A stretch of DNA of 64,000 bases, taken from assembly GCF_002008365.1 (NCBI RefSeq), contig NZ_MRDL01000003.1, positions 62,001 through 126,000 on the forward strand, read 5' to 3'. Positions 26,846 to 36,700 of this stretch are shown in pieces. Under the pieces are notes generated by a model, which saw nothing but the letters and a program-made list of their open reading frames with translations, did no database searches and had not been told where the DNA came from. The stretch comes from Rhizobium leguminosarum bv. viciae USDA 2370. Lineage in GTDB: Bacteria; Pseudomonadota; Alphaproteobacteria; Rhizobiales; Rhizobiaceae. Both the position numbers and the translations under genes were made by a program. Within the stretch, counting starts at the first letter, position 1; every line of letters begins with the position of its first letter.

Positions 26846-28120
26846 TCATTGCGCGATAGGGAGGCCGGTCGCCGAAGCAATCTGCTTGGCGGCGTCGTCG
26901 AGAGCCGCCTTCGCATCGGGATAGCCGCCAGCGAAGAACTTCGTCTGCGTTGCCTTGAAGATGGCTTCCGCATCGCTCTGGAAGGCGGTGCCGCGGCTCG
27001 GTACGATCTTCGGCAGTGTCGCCAGAATATCGGCCCAGACCTTCTGGCCGCCCCAATAGGGTTGCGGCTCATTGACGAAGGGATCCTTCTCGGCCGAAAG
27101 CAGCGACGGAACCAGACCGAACTCCTTCAGCATGGTGATCTGACCCTCATCCGTGCCGAGGGCGTAATTGACGAATTTCCAGGCGGCTTCCTTGTTCGCG
27201 GATGTCGCCGAAATGGCGAGCGACGAACCGCCGAGATTGGCCGCATGCGGGCCATCGGCGGTCAGACTCGGCATTCTGTAGACGCCCCACTTGCCCTTGA
27301 GATCGGGAGAGGTCGAGCGCACGGTGCCCTCATACCAGCCGCCATATAGCTGGCTTGCGGCCTTGCCGGCGGTATTGGCCTGGATCTTTTCGTCCCAGTT
27401 GGCCGACGTCAGCGTCCCGGCATCCTTCATCTCCTTCACCTTTTGCAGCGAGGCGACGCAGGCCGGCTGGTTGATGGTGATGTTCTGACCGTCGGTCGAA
27501 TAATAGCCGCAGCCCTGTTCGTTGGCGATCATGCGAAACCATTCGCTGTCGCCGTTGAAGTCGGCCTGCGCCATGACGACGCCGGGATTGGCGGCGGAAA
27601 TCTTTTTGCCGGCAGCGATGAAATCGTCCCAGGTGCTGATCGTGCTCGGATCGACGCCGGCCTTTTCGTACAGATCGCGGCGGTAGAAGACGGCGACGGG
27701 ACCGGAATCCCACGGCATGGCATAGGCGACATCGCCGACTTCAAGCTCGGTGCGCTTGAAATCAGGGAATTTCGCCTGGATATCGGCCGTATAGCCGAGC
27801 TCCTTCAGATTGGCGAAGCAATCCGGGAAACGGCTCCAGAAGATTTCAGCCTCGAAATTCTCGATGCTGACGATGTCGGGCAAGCCGTCGCCACCGGCAG
27901 CGCAGGCAGCGAGCGTCTTGTCGAAGACCTGGCTGTTGCCGAGGTCCTCGACGGTGATCTTGATATCGGGAAACTGCTTGTTGAAGCCTGGAAGCGTGGA
28001 CTTCAATGCCGATGCAGCGACATTCCAGCTCCAGATGGTGAGATTGGCCGACTGCGCGAATGCGGAGCCGGAAGCAAGCACTGCGACAGCTGCGGTCGCA
28101 GCGAGAAGTTTGAAGCGCAT
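26846..28120 (-). CDS. Sugar ABC transporter solute-binding protein (family 1)
   Basis: 424 residues with a clear Sec signal peptide (MRFKLLAATAAVAVLASGSA then FA/QS). The mature lobe pattern is that of family 1 carbohydrate-binding proteins (NLTIWSWNVAASALKSTLPG, YAMPWDSGPVAVFYRRD, LGGSSLAISATSANKEAAW). It is the first gene of the operon and is divergent from an AraC-type regulator with 86 bp between the starts, a usual regulator/target layout. The bound sugar is not evident. Confidence 0.93.
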   Translation of the reverse strand: MRFKLLAATAAVAVLASGSAFAQSANLTIWSWNVAASALKSTLPGFNKQFPDIKITVEDLGNSQVFDKTLAACAAGGDGLPDIVSIENFEAEIFWSRFPDCFANLKELGYTADIQAKFPDFKRTELEVGDVAYAMPWDSGPVAVFYRRDLYEKAGVDPSTISTWDDFIAAGKKISAANPGVVMAQADFNGDSEWFRMIANEQGCGYYSTDGQNITINQPACVASLQKVKEMKDAGTLTSANWDEKIQANTAGKAASQLYGGWYEGTVRSTSPDLKGKWGVYRMPSLTADGPHAANLGGSSLAISATSANKEAAWKFVNYALGTDEGQITMLKEFGLVPSLLSAEKDPFVNEPQPYWGGQKVWADILATLPKIVPSRGTAFQSDAEAIFKATQTKFFAGGYPDAKAALDDAAKQIASATGLPIAQ

Positions 28121-28206
28121 TGAAAATCCTCCCTTTTCAATTGCCGATCTTTCACGAACGCGGTTAGACTATCTGTAAGGGAGCGGGTGTCTCCTAAAAA
28201 GGGAAC

Positions 28207-29124
28207 ATGAATTTGGCGGAAAGTAAGGTCGGCACACGTGCAATCTACCAGCCCGGCGCGAGCAGCATCGAGGGTTTGCCGACAGCGCTGCAGATGTTTC
28301 ATGCTCATCCGCCTGTTATGGCCATGCCGCACTGGCACGCGCAGGTCGAGGTCAACTACGTGATGCGCGGCACCGTGCACTACCGGATGAGCGACCACGA
28401 ATTCCGGCTGAACGCCGGCGAAATGTGCCTCTTTTGGGGTGGTCAGCCGCATCAGATGGACGAATCCTCGGATGATTCGCTCTATGCCGGCGCCCATCTG
28501 CCGCTCGTCTATTTCTTCCGGCTGCGCCTGCCGATCAGCGTTTCCAGCCGGCTGATGAAGGGCGAGACGCTGCTGACCTCGGCAACGGATGCCGCCGACA
28601 GGGAGAACTTCACCCGCTGGTTCCGCTATGCCAACTCAGGCGATCCCGCCAAGGCCCAGCACGCCGTCGACGAGCTGCTGCTGCGCATCGAACGGATCGC
28701 GCTCGAACCCTATTCGATGACGTCGCAGGCGACCATCAATCTCGACGGCGATCACCCGTATCCGCATTCCTCGCGCAGCGTCGCGCGCATGTGCGATTTC
28801 ATCGCCGCCAATTTCCTGCACGACATCGATTCGGTCGATATCGCCCGCGCCGCCGACCTACATCCGAAATATGCGATGAACCTGTTCAAGCGATCGACCG
28901 GCATGACGCTCAGCAAATATGTGACGCTGCTGCGGCTGTCGCGCGCTCAGGCGATGCTGATGAGCGAGGGCGCCAACGTGCTGCAGGTGGCGATGGACAG
29001 CGGCTTCGGCTCGATCAGCGCCTTCAACAAATCCTTCCGCCACATCGCCGGCATGTCACCATCGGACTTCCGCCGTGATATCCGGCTGGTGACGACGGTT
29101 CCGGCCGGCGCTTTCCGGAACTAG
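28207..29124 (+). CDS. AraC-family regulator
   Basis: 305 residues from ATG 28207 (AGGGAAC ahead). The N-terminal ~110 residues form a cupin-like sensing domain (MPHWHAQVEVNYVMRGTVHY, FRLNAGEMCLFWGGQPHQM). The C-terminal ~100 carry the two helix-turn-helices of the AraC family (IDSVDIARAADLHPKYAMNL and VLQVAMDSGFGSISAFNKSF). Divergent orientation from the sugar-binding-protein gene suggests that it activates that operon in the presence of the sugar. Confidence 0.92.
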   Translation: MNLAESKVGTRAIYQPGASSIEGLPTALQMFHAHPPVMAMPHWHAQVEVNYVMRGTVHYRMSDHEFRLNAGEMCLFWGGQPHQMDESSDDSLYAGAHLPLVYFFRLRLPISVSSRLMKGETLLTSATDAADRENFTRWFRYANSGDPAKAQHAVDELLLRIERIALEPYSMTSQATINLDGDHPYPHSSRSVARMCDFIAANFLHDIDSVDIARAADLHPKYAMNLFKRSTGMTLSKYVTLLRLSRAQAMLMSEGANVLQVAMDSGFGSISAFNKSFRHIAGMSPSDFRRDIRLVTTVPAGAFRN

Positions 29125-29232
29125 CTCAGGGAAGCCACAATTCGGCGTTCTGTGCGTCTGCCTGCGACTTGTCTTTCACTGGGCAAAAAAGAACCAACGC
29201 CTAAGGTGACGGCAGAATACGCACATTTTCTG

Positions 29233-29254
29233 TGCAAGTGCATGCACTATTGCA
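29233..29254 (+). promoter_or_regulatory. Candidate NtrC-type enhancer site
   Basis: A dyad with perfect core AGTGCATGCACT (29237-29248), flanked by TGCA on both sides, is centred about 91 bp upstream of the predicted sigma-54 start. The TGCA-rich symmetry resembles NtrC sites (TGCAC...GTGCA) and the distance suits an enhancer. The binding protein is inferred only. Confidence 0.4.
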
Positions 29255-29308
29255 TTTGCCAGGGAATTGGTGCCATCGCACTCTCAATAAAATCAATGAT
29301 TTATAAAT

Positions 29309-29324
29309 TGGCACACACTTTGCT
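29309..29324 (+). promoter_or_regulatory. Sigma-54 (RpoN) promoter of the guanidine operon
   Basis: TGGCACACACTTTGCT matches the -24/-12 consensus (TGGCAC-N5-TTGCW) with the required 12-bp spacing between GG (29310) and GC (29322). Transcription should start near 29334, about 7 bases before the first base of the riboswitch. A sigma-54 promoter fits nitrogen-limitation control of a nitrogen-scavenging pathway. Confidence 0.75.
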
Positions 29325-29340
29325 TCGATAGTTGCAGAGT

Positions 29341-29444
29341 TGGTGGCTAGGGTTCCGGCGTCGCAAGGCGTGGCTGGTCCGAGAGCTACCACCGGCAGGG
29401 GAGACATCCCGCCGGGTGCACGGCGGGACAAAAGCCCGGGAGAC
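29341..29444 (+). ncRNA. Guanidine-I (ykkC-class) riboswitch
   Basis: The conserved aptamer elements appear in order: GGTGGCTAGGGTTCCG (29342-29357), CTGGTCCGAGAGCTACC (closing the first helix with the initial GGTGGCT), then ACGGCGGGACAAAAGC followed by CCGGGAGA (29420-29443). These are the hallmark strings of the ykkC type 1 RNA, which binds guanidinium and turns on downstream genes. The neighbouring genes are exactly those expected for this riboswitch. The element lies in the leader, about 75 bases before the first start codon. Confidence 0.93.
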
Positions 29445-29456
29445 CTCGTAAGCCAA

Positions 29457-29493
29457 GGGATTGGCGGCACGATGGTCATTGCCGATCCCTTTT
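29457..29493 (+). terminator. Riboswitch expression platform: terminator hairpin
   Basis: GGGATTGGC (29457-29465) pairs with GCCGATCCC (29481-29489), followed by TTTT. It lies between the aptamer and the first gene and is the expected OFF structure. An alternative hairpin, CCCTTTTG (29487-29494) with CAAAAGGG (29503-29510), shares the CCC and would cover the ribosome site AAAAGGGG, so the platform might also act on translation (inference). Confidence 0.7.
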
Positions 29494-29518
29494 GAAGAAA
29501 AGCAAAAGGGGAATTTCA

Positions 29519-30592
29519 ATGCAGACTTTTTCGAAGATTCTATCAATTGCCGCGCTGACGGCGTCCCTGGCGCTGGGACTCGGCTCCATCGCGAAGGCCG
29601 AACAGAAGACCGACTTCAAGGTCGCCTGGTCGATCTATGTCGGCTGGATGCCCTGGGGCTACGCCGCCGATCACGGTATCGTCAAGAAATGGGCCGACAA
29701 ATACGGCATCAAGATCGAGGTGACCCAGTTCAACGACTACGTCGAATCGATGAACCAGTATACCGCCGGCGCCTTCGATGCCGTGACGCTGACCAATATG
29801 GACGGCCTGTCGATCCCGGCTGCCGGCGGCGTCGATACCACAGCCGTGATTGTCGGCGACTTCTCGAACGGCAATGATGCCGTCATCCTCAAGGACAAAG
29901 CGAGCCTTGCCGACATCAAGGCACAGAACGTCAATCTCGTCGAATTTTCCGTCTCGCACTACCTGCTCGCCCGCGCGCTCGAAAGCATCAAGCTGACCGA
30001 GCGCGATGTGAAAGTGGTCAACACCTCCGACGCCGATATGGTCGCCGCCTACAAGACGGCTGACGTGACCGCGGTCGTCACCTGGAACCCGCTGGTCTCG
30101 ACCATCCTCGAGGATCCCACGGCCAAGAAGGTCTTCGACAGCTCGCAAGTGCCGGGCGAGATTATCGACCTGATGGTCGCCAATTCAGGCGTGCTGAAGG
30201 ACAATCCGAATTTCGGCAAGGCGCTCGCCGGCATCTGGTATGAAACCGCAGCATTGCTGACTGCCGACAGTGCCGACGGCAAGGCTGCACGCGAGGCGAT
30301 GGGCCAGGCATCGGGTACCGATCTCAAGGGCTTCGAATCCCAGCTTGCCGCCACCAAGCTGTTTGCCAAGCCGGCCGATGCCGTTGCCTTCACTGCCTCG
30401 GGCAGCCTGCCGAAGACAATGGATCTCGTCCGCAACTTCCTGTTCGAAAAAGGCCTGCTCGGCAATGGCGCGCCGTCCGCCGACGTCATTGGCATCGAAA
30501 TGCCGGACGGCAAGATCCTCGGCGATAGCGGCAACGTCAAGCTGCGCTTCACCGAGACCTACATGAAGGCCGCCGCCGACGGTTCGCTCTGA
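29519..30592 (+). CDS. Guanidine-operon ABC transporter substrate-binding protein (NitT/TauT type)
   Basis: 357 residues from ATG 29519, with AAGGGG about 7 bases upstream; a TTG at 29492 would start inside the terminator. A Sec signal peptide is present (MQTFSKILSIAALTASLALG ... AKA/EQ). The mature protein resembles nitrate/sulfonate/taurine-type binding proteins (FKVAWSIYVGWMPWGYAADHGIVKKW), a group often labelled putative urea ABC binding protein when next to urea-carboxylase-like genes. As first gene behind the guanidine-I riboswitch, it probably binds guanidine or a guanidine-containing compound in the periplasm. Confidence 0.9.
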   Translation: MQTFSKILSIAALTASLALGLGSIAKAEQKTDFKVAWSIYVGWMPWGYAADHGIVKKWADKYGIKIEVTQFNDYVESMNQYTAGAFDAVTLTNMDGLSIPAAGGVDTTAVIVGDFSNGNDAVILKDKASLADIKAQNVNLVEFSVSHYLLARALESIKLTERDVKVVNTSDADMVAAYKTADVTAVVTWNPLVSTILEDPTAKKVFDSSQVPGEIIDLMVANSGVLKDNPNFGKALAGIWYETAALLTADSADGKAAREAMGQASGTDLKGFESQLAATKLFAKPADAVAFTASGSLPKTMDLVRNFLFEKGLLGNGAPSADVIGIEMPDGKILGDSGNVKLRFTETYMKAAADGSL

Positions 30593-30657
30593 GCGATCTA
30601 AAAGCCGCGGCGCGGCGTTGACCGCGCCGCCCGACCTTCATCAGCGGAGCTTTCCTC

Positions 30658-31476
30658 ATGCGCTGGATCAACACAAGGCCGAGCCGGGGCGCGCAGCTTG
30701 CCTTGACGCTGCTGCCCTTCGTGCTGCTGATCGTTGCCTACACTTTCGGCTCGGTGGCACGATTGGCGGAAAATGCCAATGACAAGCTACTGCCCGGTCT
30801 TGCCGGTTTTGCCGATGCGATCGATCGCCTGGCCTTCATCGCCGATCCGCGCACCGGCGAATACCTGCTCTGGTCCGATACCGGAGCGAGCCTGGTGCGC
30901 CTGTTTGCCGGCCTTGGCATCTCCACGATCACCGCGCTCGTCATCGGCATGCTGATCGGCATGCTGCCTTATATGAGGGCTCTGCTCTCCCCTTTCGTCG
31001 CCGTTATCTCAATGGTGCCGCCGCTGGCGCTGCTGCCGATCCTGTTCATCGCCATGGGGCTTGGCGAAGCCTCGAAGATCGCGCTCATCGTCATCGGCGT
31101 TGCGCCGACGATGATCCGCGACCTTGCGCTGAAGGCGCTGGAGCTGCCGCGCGAGCAGATCGTCAAGGCCGAAACGCTCGGCGGCTCCTCCTGGCAGATC
31201 GGCCTTCGTGTCGTGCTGCCGCAGATCTTGCCGCGGCTGATCACCTGCCTCAGGCTTCAACTCGGTCCTGCCTGGCTGTTCCTGATCGCCGCCGAAGCGA
31301 TTTCGTCGGATTCCGGTCTCGGCTACCGCATCTTCCTCGTCCGCCGCTATCTCTCGATGGACGTCATCTTTCCCTATGTCGTCTGGATCACGCTGCTCGC
31401 CGTGATCATGAATTATATCCTCGATCGCATCCGCATCGCCGTCTTCCCCTGGTCGGAGCTGGAGAAGCAGGCATGA
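30658..31476 (+). CDS. Guanidine-operon ABC transporter permease (NitT/TauT type)
   Basis: 272 residues with an N-terminal helix (about 14-34), a periplasmic segment, then five helices. The EAA-like cytoplasmic loop reads EQIVKAETLGGSSWQIGLRV. It starts after a 65-bp gap and its stop overlaps the ATPase start (ATGA). It forms the membrane part of the riboswitch-controlled importer. Confidence 0.92.
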   Translation: MRWINTRPSRGAQLALTLLPFVLLIVAYTFGSVARLAENANDKLLPGLAGFADAIDRLAFIADPRTGEYLLWSDTGASLVRLFAGLGISTITALVIGMLIGMLPYMRALLSPFVAVISMVPPLALLPILFIAMGLGEASKIALIVIGVAPTMIRDLALKALELPREQIVKAETLGGSSWQIGLRVVLPQILPRLITCLRLQLGPAWLFLIAAEAISSDSGLGYRIFLVRRYLSMDVIFPYVVWITLLAVIMNYILDRIRIAVFPWSELEKQA

Positions 31477-32303
31477 GCGAACTGGTGGTCGAAAAGGTCT
31501 GGAAGGAATATGGCGACCAGATCGTCCTCGAAGATGTGTCGCTGACCGTCGCCTCGCGCGCCTTCGTCGCGCTCGTCGGACCGTCCGGCTGCGGCAAGTC
31601 GACGTTCCTGCGCATGCTGCTCGGCCAGGAGCGGCCAACAAGAGGGACCATCCTGCTGGACGGCGAAGCTCTGCCGCAGGAGCCAGGTCCGGATCGCGGT
31701 GTCGTCTTCCAGCGCTACTCCGTGTTCCCGCATCTGACCGTGCTCGGCAATGTGCTGCTTGGGCGCGAACTCTCAGGGTCTCGCTATAAAGCCAAGCTTT
31801 TCGGCGCTGCCCGTCGCAACGCCGTCGATGAAGCCCGGCGGCTGATTGTCGAAGTCGGTCTTTCCGGCGCCGAGGACAAATATCCGGCGCAACTGTCAGG
31901 CGGCATGCAGCAGCGCCTGGCACTGGCGCAGGCGCTGATCATGAAGCCGAAGGTGCTGCTGCTCGATGAGCCCTTCGGCGCGCTCGACCCTGGCATCCGC
32001 GCCGAAATCCACACATTGATGAAGCGGCTCTGGCACGAAACGCAGATGACCGTCGTCATGGTGACGCACGACATGCGCGAGGCCTTCACGCTGGCGACGC
32101 GCGTTGTCGCCTTCGAGCGTCGGCGTGACCGCCCGGAGGAAAAGGAGCGCTACGGCGCGACGATCACCAAGGACATTTCCATCTGGCCGCCCAGGCTTGC
32201 CGGCGCGCCCTCCGTCTTCAGCCCCGACCGGGACGGCCCGGTCATTTCTCTGGGCCTTCGCCGGGACGACCCGGCTTCCAGTCCGTCAGGAGAAAAGCCA
32301 TGA
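31473..32303 (+). CDS. Guanidine-operon ABC transporter ATPase (NitT/TauT type)
   Basis: 276 residues. Walker [10 protein letters not shown] (~37-45), signature LSGGMQQRLALAQAL, Walker B VLLLDEPFGALDPG and H-loop VMVTHDMREAF are all present. The last ~45 residues (from RDRPEEKERYGATI) extend beyond the standard domain. It overlaps both neighbours by 4 bp, indicating tight co-translation of importer and first enzyme gene. Confidence 0.93.
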   Translation: MSELVVEKVWKEYGDQIVLEDVSLTVASRAFVALVGPSGCGKSTFLRMLLGQERPTRGTILLDGEALPQEPGPDRGVVFQRYSVFPHLTVLGNVLLGRELSGSRYKAKLFGAARRNAVDEARRLIVEVGLSGAEDKYPAQLSGGMQQRLALAQALIMKPKVLLLDEPFGALDPGIRAEIHTLMKRLWHETQMTVVMVTHDMREAFTLATRVVAFERRRDRPEEKERYGATITKDISIWPPRLAGAPSVFSPDRDGPVISLGLRRDDPASSPSGEKP

Positions 32304-33121
32304 TGCATGTCAGACGTTCGCCCGAAGAGATCGCCGCCAACCGGCAGCGTTATGAGGAACATCAGAAGAAGGGGCTGGAATTTGCGCCGAAGGCCTTGCC
32401 GGCGCCGAGCCCCCTTCCCGCCACCGCCATCGATGCGGCTGCGATCATCCATCAGGAAACCATCCCCGGCGGCTGGTACTGGTCGACCGCGCTGAAGCGC
32501 GGCGAGGCGCTCCGCATTGATCAGGGCGAAGGCGGATCGACTGTGGCGCTCGTCGCCTGGAACGCCGCTGACACGAGCGAACGGCTCAATCTCGTCGATA
32601 CGGTCAAGGTGCAGTGGACGACCGCCCTCGGCAAGGGCCGCGTCATCTTCTCAGACATGGGCCGGGTGATGTTTTCGCTGATCGAGGATAGCTCCGGCGC
32701 CCACGACTGCCTGATGGGCGGCTCGACGTCAGCTTCGAATGCCGCAAAGTATCCGGGCGTCAAGACCCGCAATACCCGCGACAATCTCGTGCTCGTCGCC
32801 GGCAAGCTTGGTCTTGCCAGGCGCGATATTCCTGCGATCCTCAATCTCTTCGCCCCGGTCCGCGTCGACGATGACGGCGGCTTCCACTGGCGCGGCAAAC
32901 TCTCCAACAGCGGCGATTATGCCGAGCTGCGCGCCGAAATGGACATGATCGTCGGCCTTTCCAATTGCCCGCATCCGCTCGATCCCGACCCGGTCTATGC
33001 ACCGAAGCCGATCATCGTCACGCGCTTTCGCGCGCCCGCACCCGCAGTCGACGATCTCGCGCGCACGGCAACCGCCGAAGCCCTTCGCGGCTTCGAGAAC
33101 AACGCCTCGATGCTGGCCTGA
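32300..33121 (+). CDS. DUF1989 protein, urea-carboxylase-associated 1 / carboxyguanidine deiminase subunit
   Basis: 273 residues of the DUF1989 family (UAAP1 type). An N-terminal helical stretch (RRSPEEIAANRQRYEEHQKK) precedes the core with AHDCLMGGSTSASNAAKYPG, NTRDNLVLVAGKLGLARRDI and GLSNCPHPLDPD, where Cys and His residues are likely metal ligands. In characterised bacteria the two adjacent DUF1989 proteins form carboxyguanidine deiminase (CgdAB), converting carboxyguanidine to allophanate plus ammonia. It overlaps the ATPase gene; AGGAG precedes the ATG. The function follows from the riboswitch context and published family work. Confidence 0.88.
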   Translation: MMHVRRSPEEIAANRQRYEEHQKKGLEFAPKALPAPSPLPATAIDAAAIIHQETIPGGWYWSTALKRGEALRIDQGEGGSTVALVAWNAADTSERLNLVDTVKVQWTTALGKGRVIFSDMGRVMFSLIEDSSGAHDCLMGGSTSASNAAKYPGVKTRNTRDNLVLVAGKLGLARRDIPAILNLFAPVRVDDDGGFHWRGKLSNSGDYAELRAEMDMIVGLSNCPHPLDPDPVYAPKPIIVTRFRAPAPAVDDLARTATAEALRGFENNASMLA

Positions 33122-33133
33122 GGGAGGATGACG

Positions 33134-33784
33134 ATGACCGATTTCATCAAGACTTCAGCTTCGCGCAGCCTCGAAAACGCCGTGCAGGAACATTTCATCC
33201 CGGCCGAAGCGCCGTGGTCCGGCATCGTGCGCAAGGGTCAGACCATCCGCATCGAGGACAGCTACGGCCAACAGGCAATCGATACACTGTTTTATCGCGC
33301 CGATGACTTTGCCGAGCGTTATTCCAACCAGGATACGATGCGGGCGCAAGGTGGCGCCTATATCGGCACCGGCACGAAGATCATCTCGAACGAGGGCAAC
33401 GTCATGCTGGTCATGACGGCCGATAGCTGCGGCCGGCACGATACATCAGCCGGCGCCTGCTCCTGCGAGAGCAACACGGTGCGTTTTGGCCACGGAACCA
33501 AATACCTCCATGCCTGCCGCGACAATTTCGTGATCGAGGTGACCAAACACGGCATGAGCAAGCGCGACATCGTGCCGAACATCAATTTCTTCATGAACGT
33601 GCCGATCAAGCCGAACGGCGAGATGACCATCGTCGACGGCATTTCCGCGCCTGGCGACTATGTCGAACTGGTGGCGGAGATGGACGTGCTCTGCGTCATC
33701 TCCAATTGCCCGCAGATCAACAATCCCTGCAACGGTTTCGATCCGACGCCGATCCGGGTGCTGATCTGGGACGGCGAGGACTGA
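33134..33784 (+). CDS. DUF1989 protein, urea-carboxylase-associated 2 / carboxyguanidine deiminase subunit
   Basis: 216 residues from ATG 33134; GGGAGG (33122-33127) touches the alternative ATG 33128 but stands 6 bases before 33134, which decides the start. The core carries SCGRHDTSAGACSCESNTVR, GHGTKYLHACRDNF and VISNCPQINNPCNGF, with several conserved Cys/His typical of a metal site. It is the partner of the preceding DUF1989 protein, and together they are expected to deiminate carboxyguanidine to allophanate. The carboxylase gene follows after 3 bp. Confidence 0.88.
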   Translation: MTDFIKTSASRSLENAVQEHFIPAEAPWSGIVRKGQTIRIEDSYGQQAIDTLFYRADDFAERYSNQDTMRAQGGAYIGTGTKIISNEGNVMLVMTADSCGRHDTSAGACSCESNTVRFGHGTKYLHACRDNFVIEVTKHGMSKRDIVPNINFFMNVPIKPNGEMTIVDGISAPGDYVELVAEMDVLCVISNCPQINNPCNGFDPTPIRVLIWDGED

Positions 33785-33787
33785 TCG

Positions 33788-36700
33788 ATGTTCACCAAGG
33801 TTCTTATCGCCAATCGCGGCGAAATCGCCGTCCGCGTCATCCGCACATTGAAGAGGATGGGCATTGCCTCAGTCGCCGTCTATTCCGATGCCGATCGATT
33901 CTCGAAGCCGGCGCTGACCGCTGATGAGGCCGTCCGCCTCGGCCCGGCGCCTGCTGCCGAAAGCTATCTTGACGTCGATGCCGTCATTGCCGCCTGCAAG
34001 GCGACGGGCGCTGAGGCCGTGCACCCAGGCTACGGCTTCCTCTCGGAGAATATCGGCTTTGCCGAGCGGCTCGCCGCTGAAGGCATCGCCTTCATCGGCC
34101 CGCGCCCAGAGCATCTGTCGGCCTTCGGCCTGAAGCATACGGCGCGCGAATTGGCGAAAGCGAGCGGCGTGCCGCTACTGCCCGGCACCGATCTCTTGCA
34201 GAGCGTCGACGAGGCGCTTTCGGCTGCCGAGACCGTCGGTTATCCCGTCATGTTGAAAAGCACGGCCGGCGGCGGCGGCATCGGCATGCAGCTCTGCGCC
34301 GATGCGGCCGGCCTCAAGGCCTCCTTCGAAAGCGTGCAGCGGACCGCGCGCGCCAGCTTCGGCGATGCGCGCGTTTACATCGAGCGTTTCGTTGCCGAAG
34401 CGCGCCATGTCGAGGTACAGATCTTCGGCGACGGCAAGGGCGGCGTGATTGCGCTCGGCGAACGCGACTGCTCGCTGCAGCGGCGGAACCAGAAGGTCGT
34501 CGAGGAGACGCCTGCGCCTGGTCTTACCGCGGAGACAAGGGCGCGGCTGCACAAAGCGGCGGTCGATTTGGGAAGCTCGGTCTCCTATGAATCGGCCGGC
34601 ACCGTCGAGTTCATCTACGATCCCCAGCGCCAGGAATTCTATTTCCTCGAGGTCAATACCCGCCTCCAGGTCGAGCATCCCGTCACGGAAGCTGTCTTCG
34701 GCATCGACCTCGTCGAATGGATGATCCGTCAGGCGGCCGGCGAGGATGTGCTCTCGGGTGCTGGGGGTCTGACGCCGAAGGGTGCGGCGATCGAGATGCG
34801 GATCTATGCCGAGATGCCGCATGCCGATTTCCGCCCGAGTGCCGGCCTTTTGACCGAAGTCATTTTTCCGGAAAGCACCCGCGTCGACGGCTGGATCGAG
34901 ACGGGAACCGAGGTCACGCCCTTCTACGACCCGATGCTTGCCAAGCTGATCGTGGCGGCGGCAGACCGGCCGGCGGCGATCGAGAAGCTTAAGGCGGCAC
35001 TCGCCGAAACATCGATATCGGGCATCGAGACCAATCTCGCTTATCTCAGGGCGATCGCCGCTTCCGAATTGCTTGCCAGCGCCAAAGTTAAGACGACGGC
35101 GCTACGCGACTTCGCCTTCGTTCCCGATGTCGTCGAGGTTCTCGCGCCCGGGGCGCAGTCAAGCATCCAGGAACTGCCGGGCCGGCTCGGCCTCTGGCAT
35201 GTCGGCGTACCGCCGAGCGGGCCGATGGACGAGCGCTCCTTCCGTCATGCCAACCGGCTGGTCGACAATGCCGATTTGACGGCTGCGCTGGAGTTGACGG
35301 TTTCCGGTCCGACCTTGCGGTTTTATGCCGACCAGACGATCGCGCTTGCCGGCGCGCGGATGCCAATGACATGCGACGGCGTAAAATTGCCGCATGACGC
35401 CCCGGTGACAATCCGCGCCGGTCAGACTTTATCTATCGGTTCAATCGAAGGACCGGGACAACGCGCCTATCTCGCCGTCGCCGGTGGTTTTGCCGCTCCC
35501 GTTGTGCTCGGCTCGCGCGCGACCTTCGGCCTTGGCCAATTCGGCGGTAACGCCACCGGCACCCTGAAGACAGGGCATGTGCTGCATTTTGCCCGGCAGG
35601 TGCCGGCCGAACCGGTGAGACCGGCGACGGAGGCGGCGGCCTTGACGCGCGAATGGGATGTCGGCGTCGTCTATGGCCCGCACGGGGCTCCCGATTTCTT
35701 TCAGGACAGCGATATCGAGACGCTGTTTTCGACGGCTTATGAGGTGCATTTCAACAGCGCCCGCACCGGGGTGCGCCTGATCGGCCCAGCCCCGCAATGG
35801 GCACGAAGCGACGGCGGTGAGGCGGGGCTGCACCCCTCCAACCTGCACGACAACGCCTATGCGATCGGGGCGATCGATTTCACCGGCGATATGCCGATCA
35901 TCCTCGGGCCCGATGGTCCAAGCCTTGGCGGCTTCGTTTGCCCGGCGGTGATCGCCCGCGAAGAGCAGTGGAAGATGGGCCAGTTCAAGCCCGGCGACCG
36001 TATCCGTTTTCATGCGCTGGCGCGGCCGGAAGACCCGATCGCCGGCCCGGCGGTGCGGCGGCCCTCGGAAGAAACAGGTTCGCCGATCCTCGGTATCAGC
36101 GAGGATGGCCCGGTTTCTGTCGTTTATCGCCGCCAGGGCGACGACAATCTGCTCGTCGAATATGGGCCGATGACGCTCGATATCGCGCTGCGGCTGCGGG
36201 TGCACCTGCTGATGCAGGCGGTCGTCGAGGCCCGCCTCCCTGGCGTCGTCGACCTCACCCCCGGTATCCGCTCGCTGCAGATCCATTATGACGGCACGCA
36301 GCTCACGCGCCGGCGCCTGCTCGGGCTGCTCTCCGAGATCGAGGCCACCCTTCCGGCAGCCCAGGACGTCACGGTGCCGAGCCGCATCGTGCATCTGCCG
36401 CTCTCCTGGAACGATCCGGATGCGGAACTTGCGATGCGCAAATATCAGGAGCTCGTGCGCCCGAACGCGCCCTGGTGCCCGTCGAACATCGAGTTCATCC
36501 GCCGCATCAACGGTCTTTCCGACGAACAGGCCGTCCGCGATATCGTCTTTGATGCCAGCTACCTGGTGCTCGGTCTCGGCGACGTCTATCTCGGTGCGCC
36601 GGTTGCGACCCCGACTGATCCACGCCACCGCCTCGTGACGACGAAGTATAATCCCGCCCGTACCTGGACGCCGGAAAATGCCGTCGGCATCGGCGGCGCC

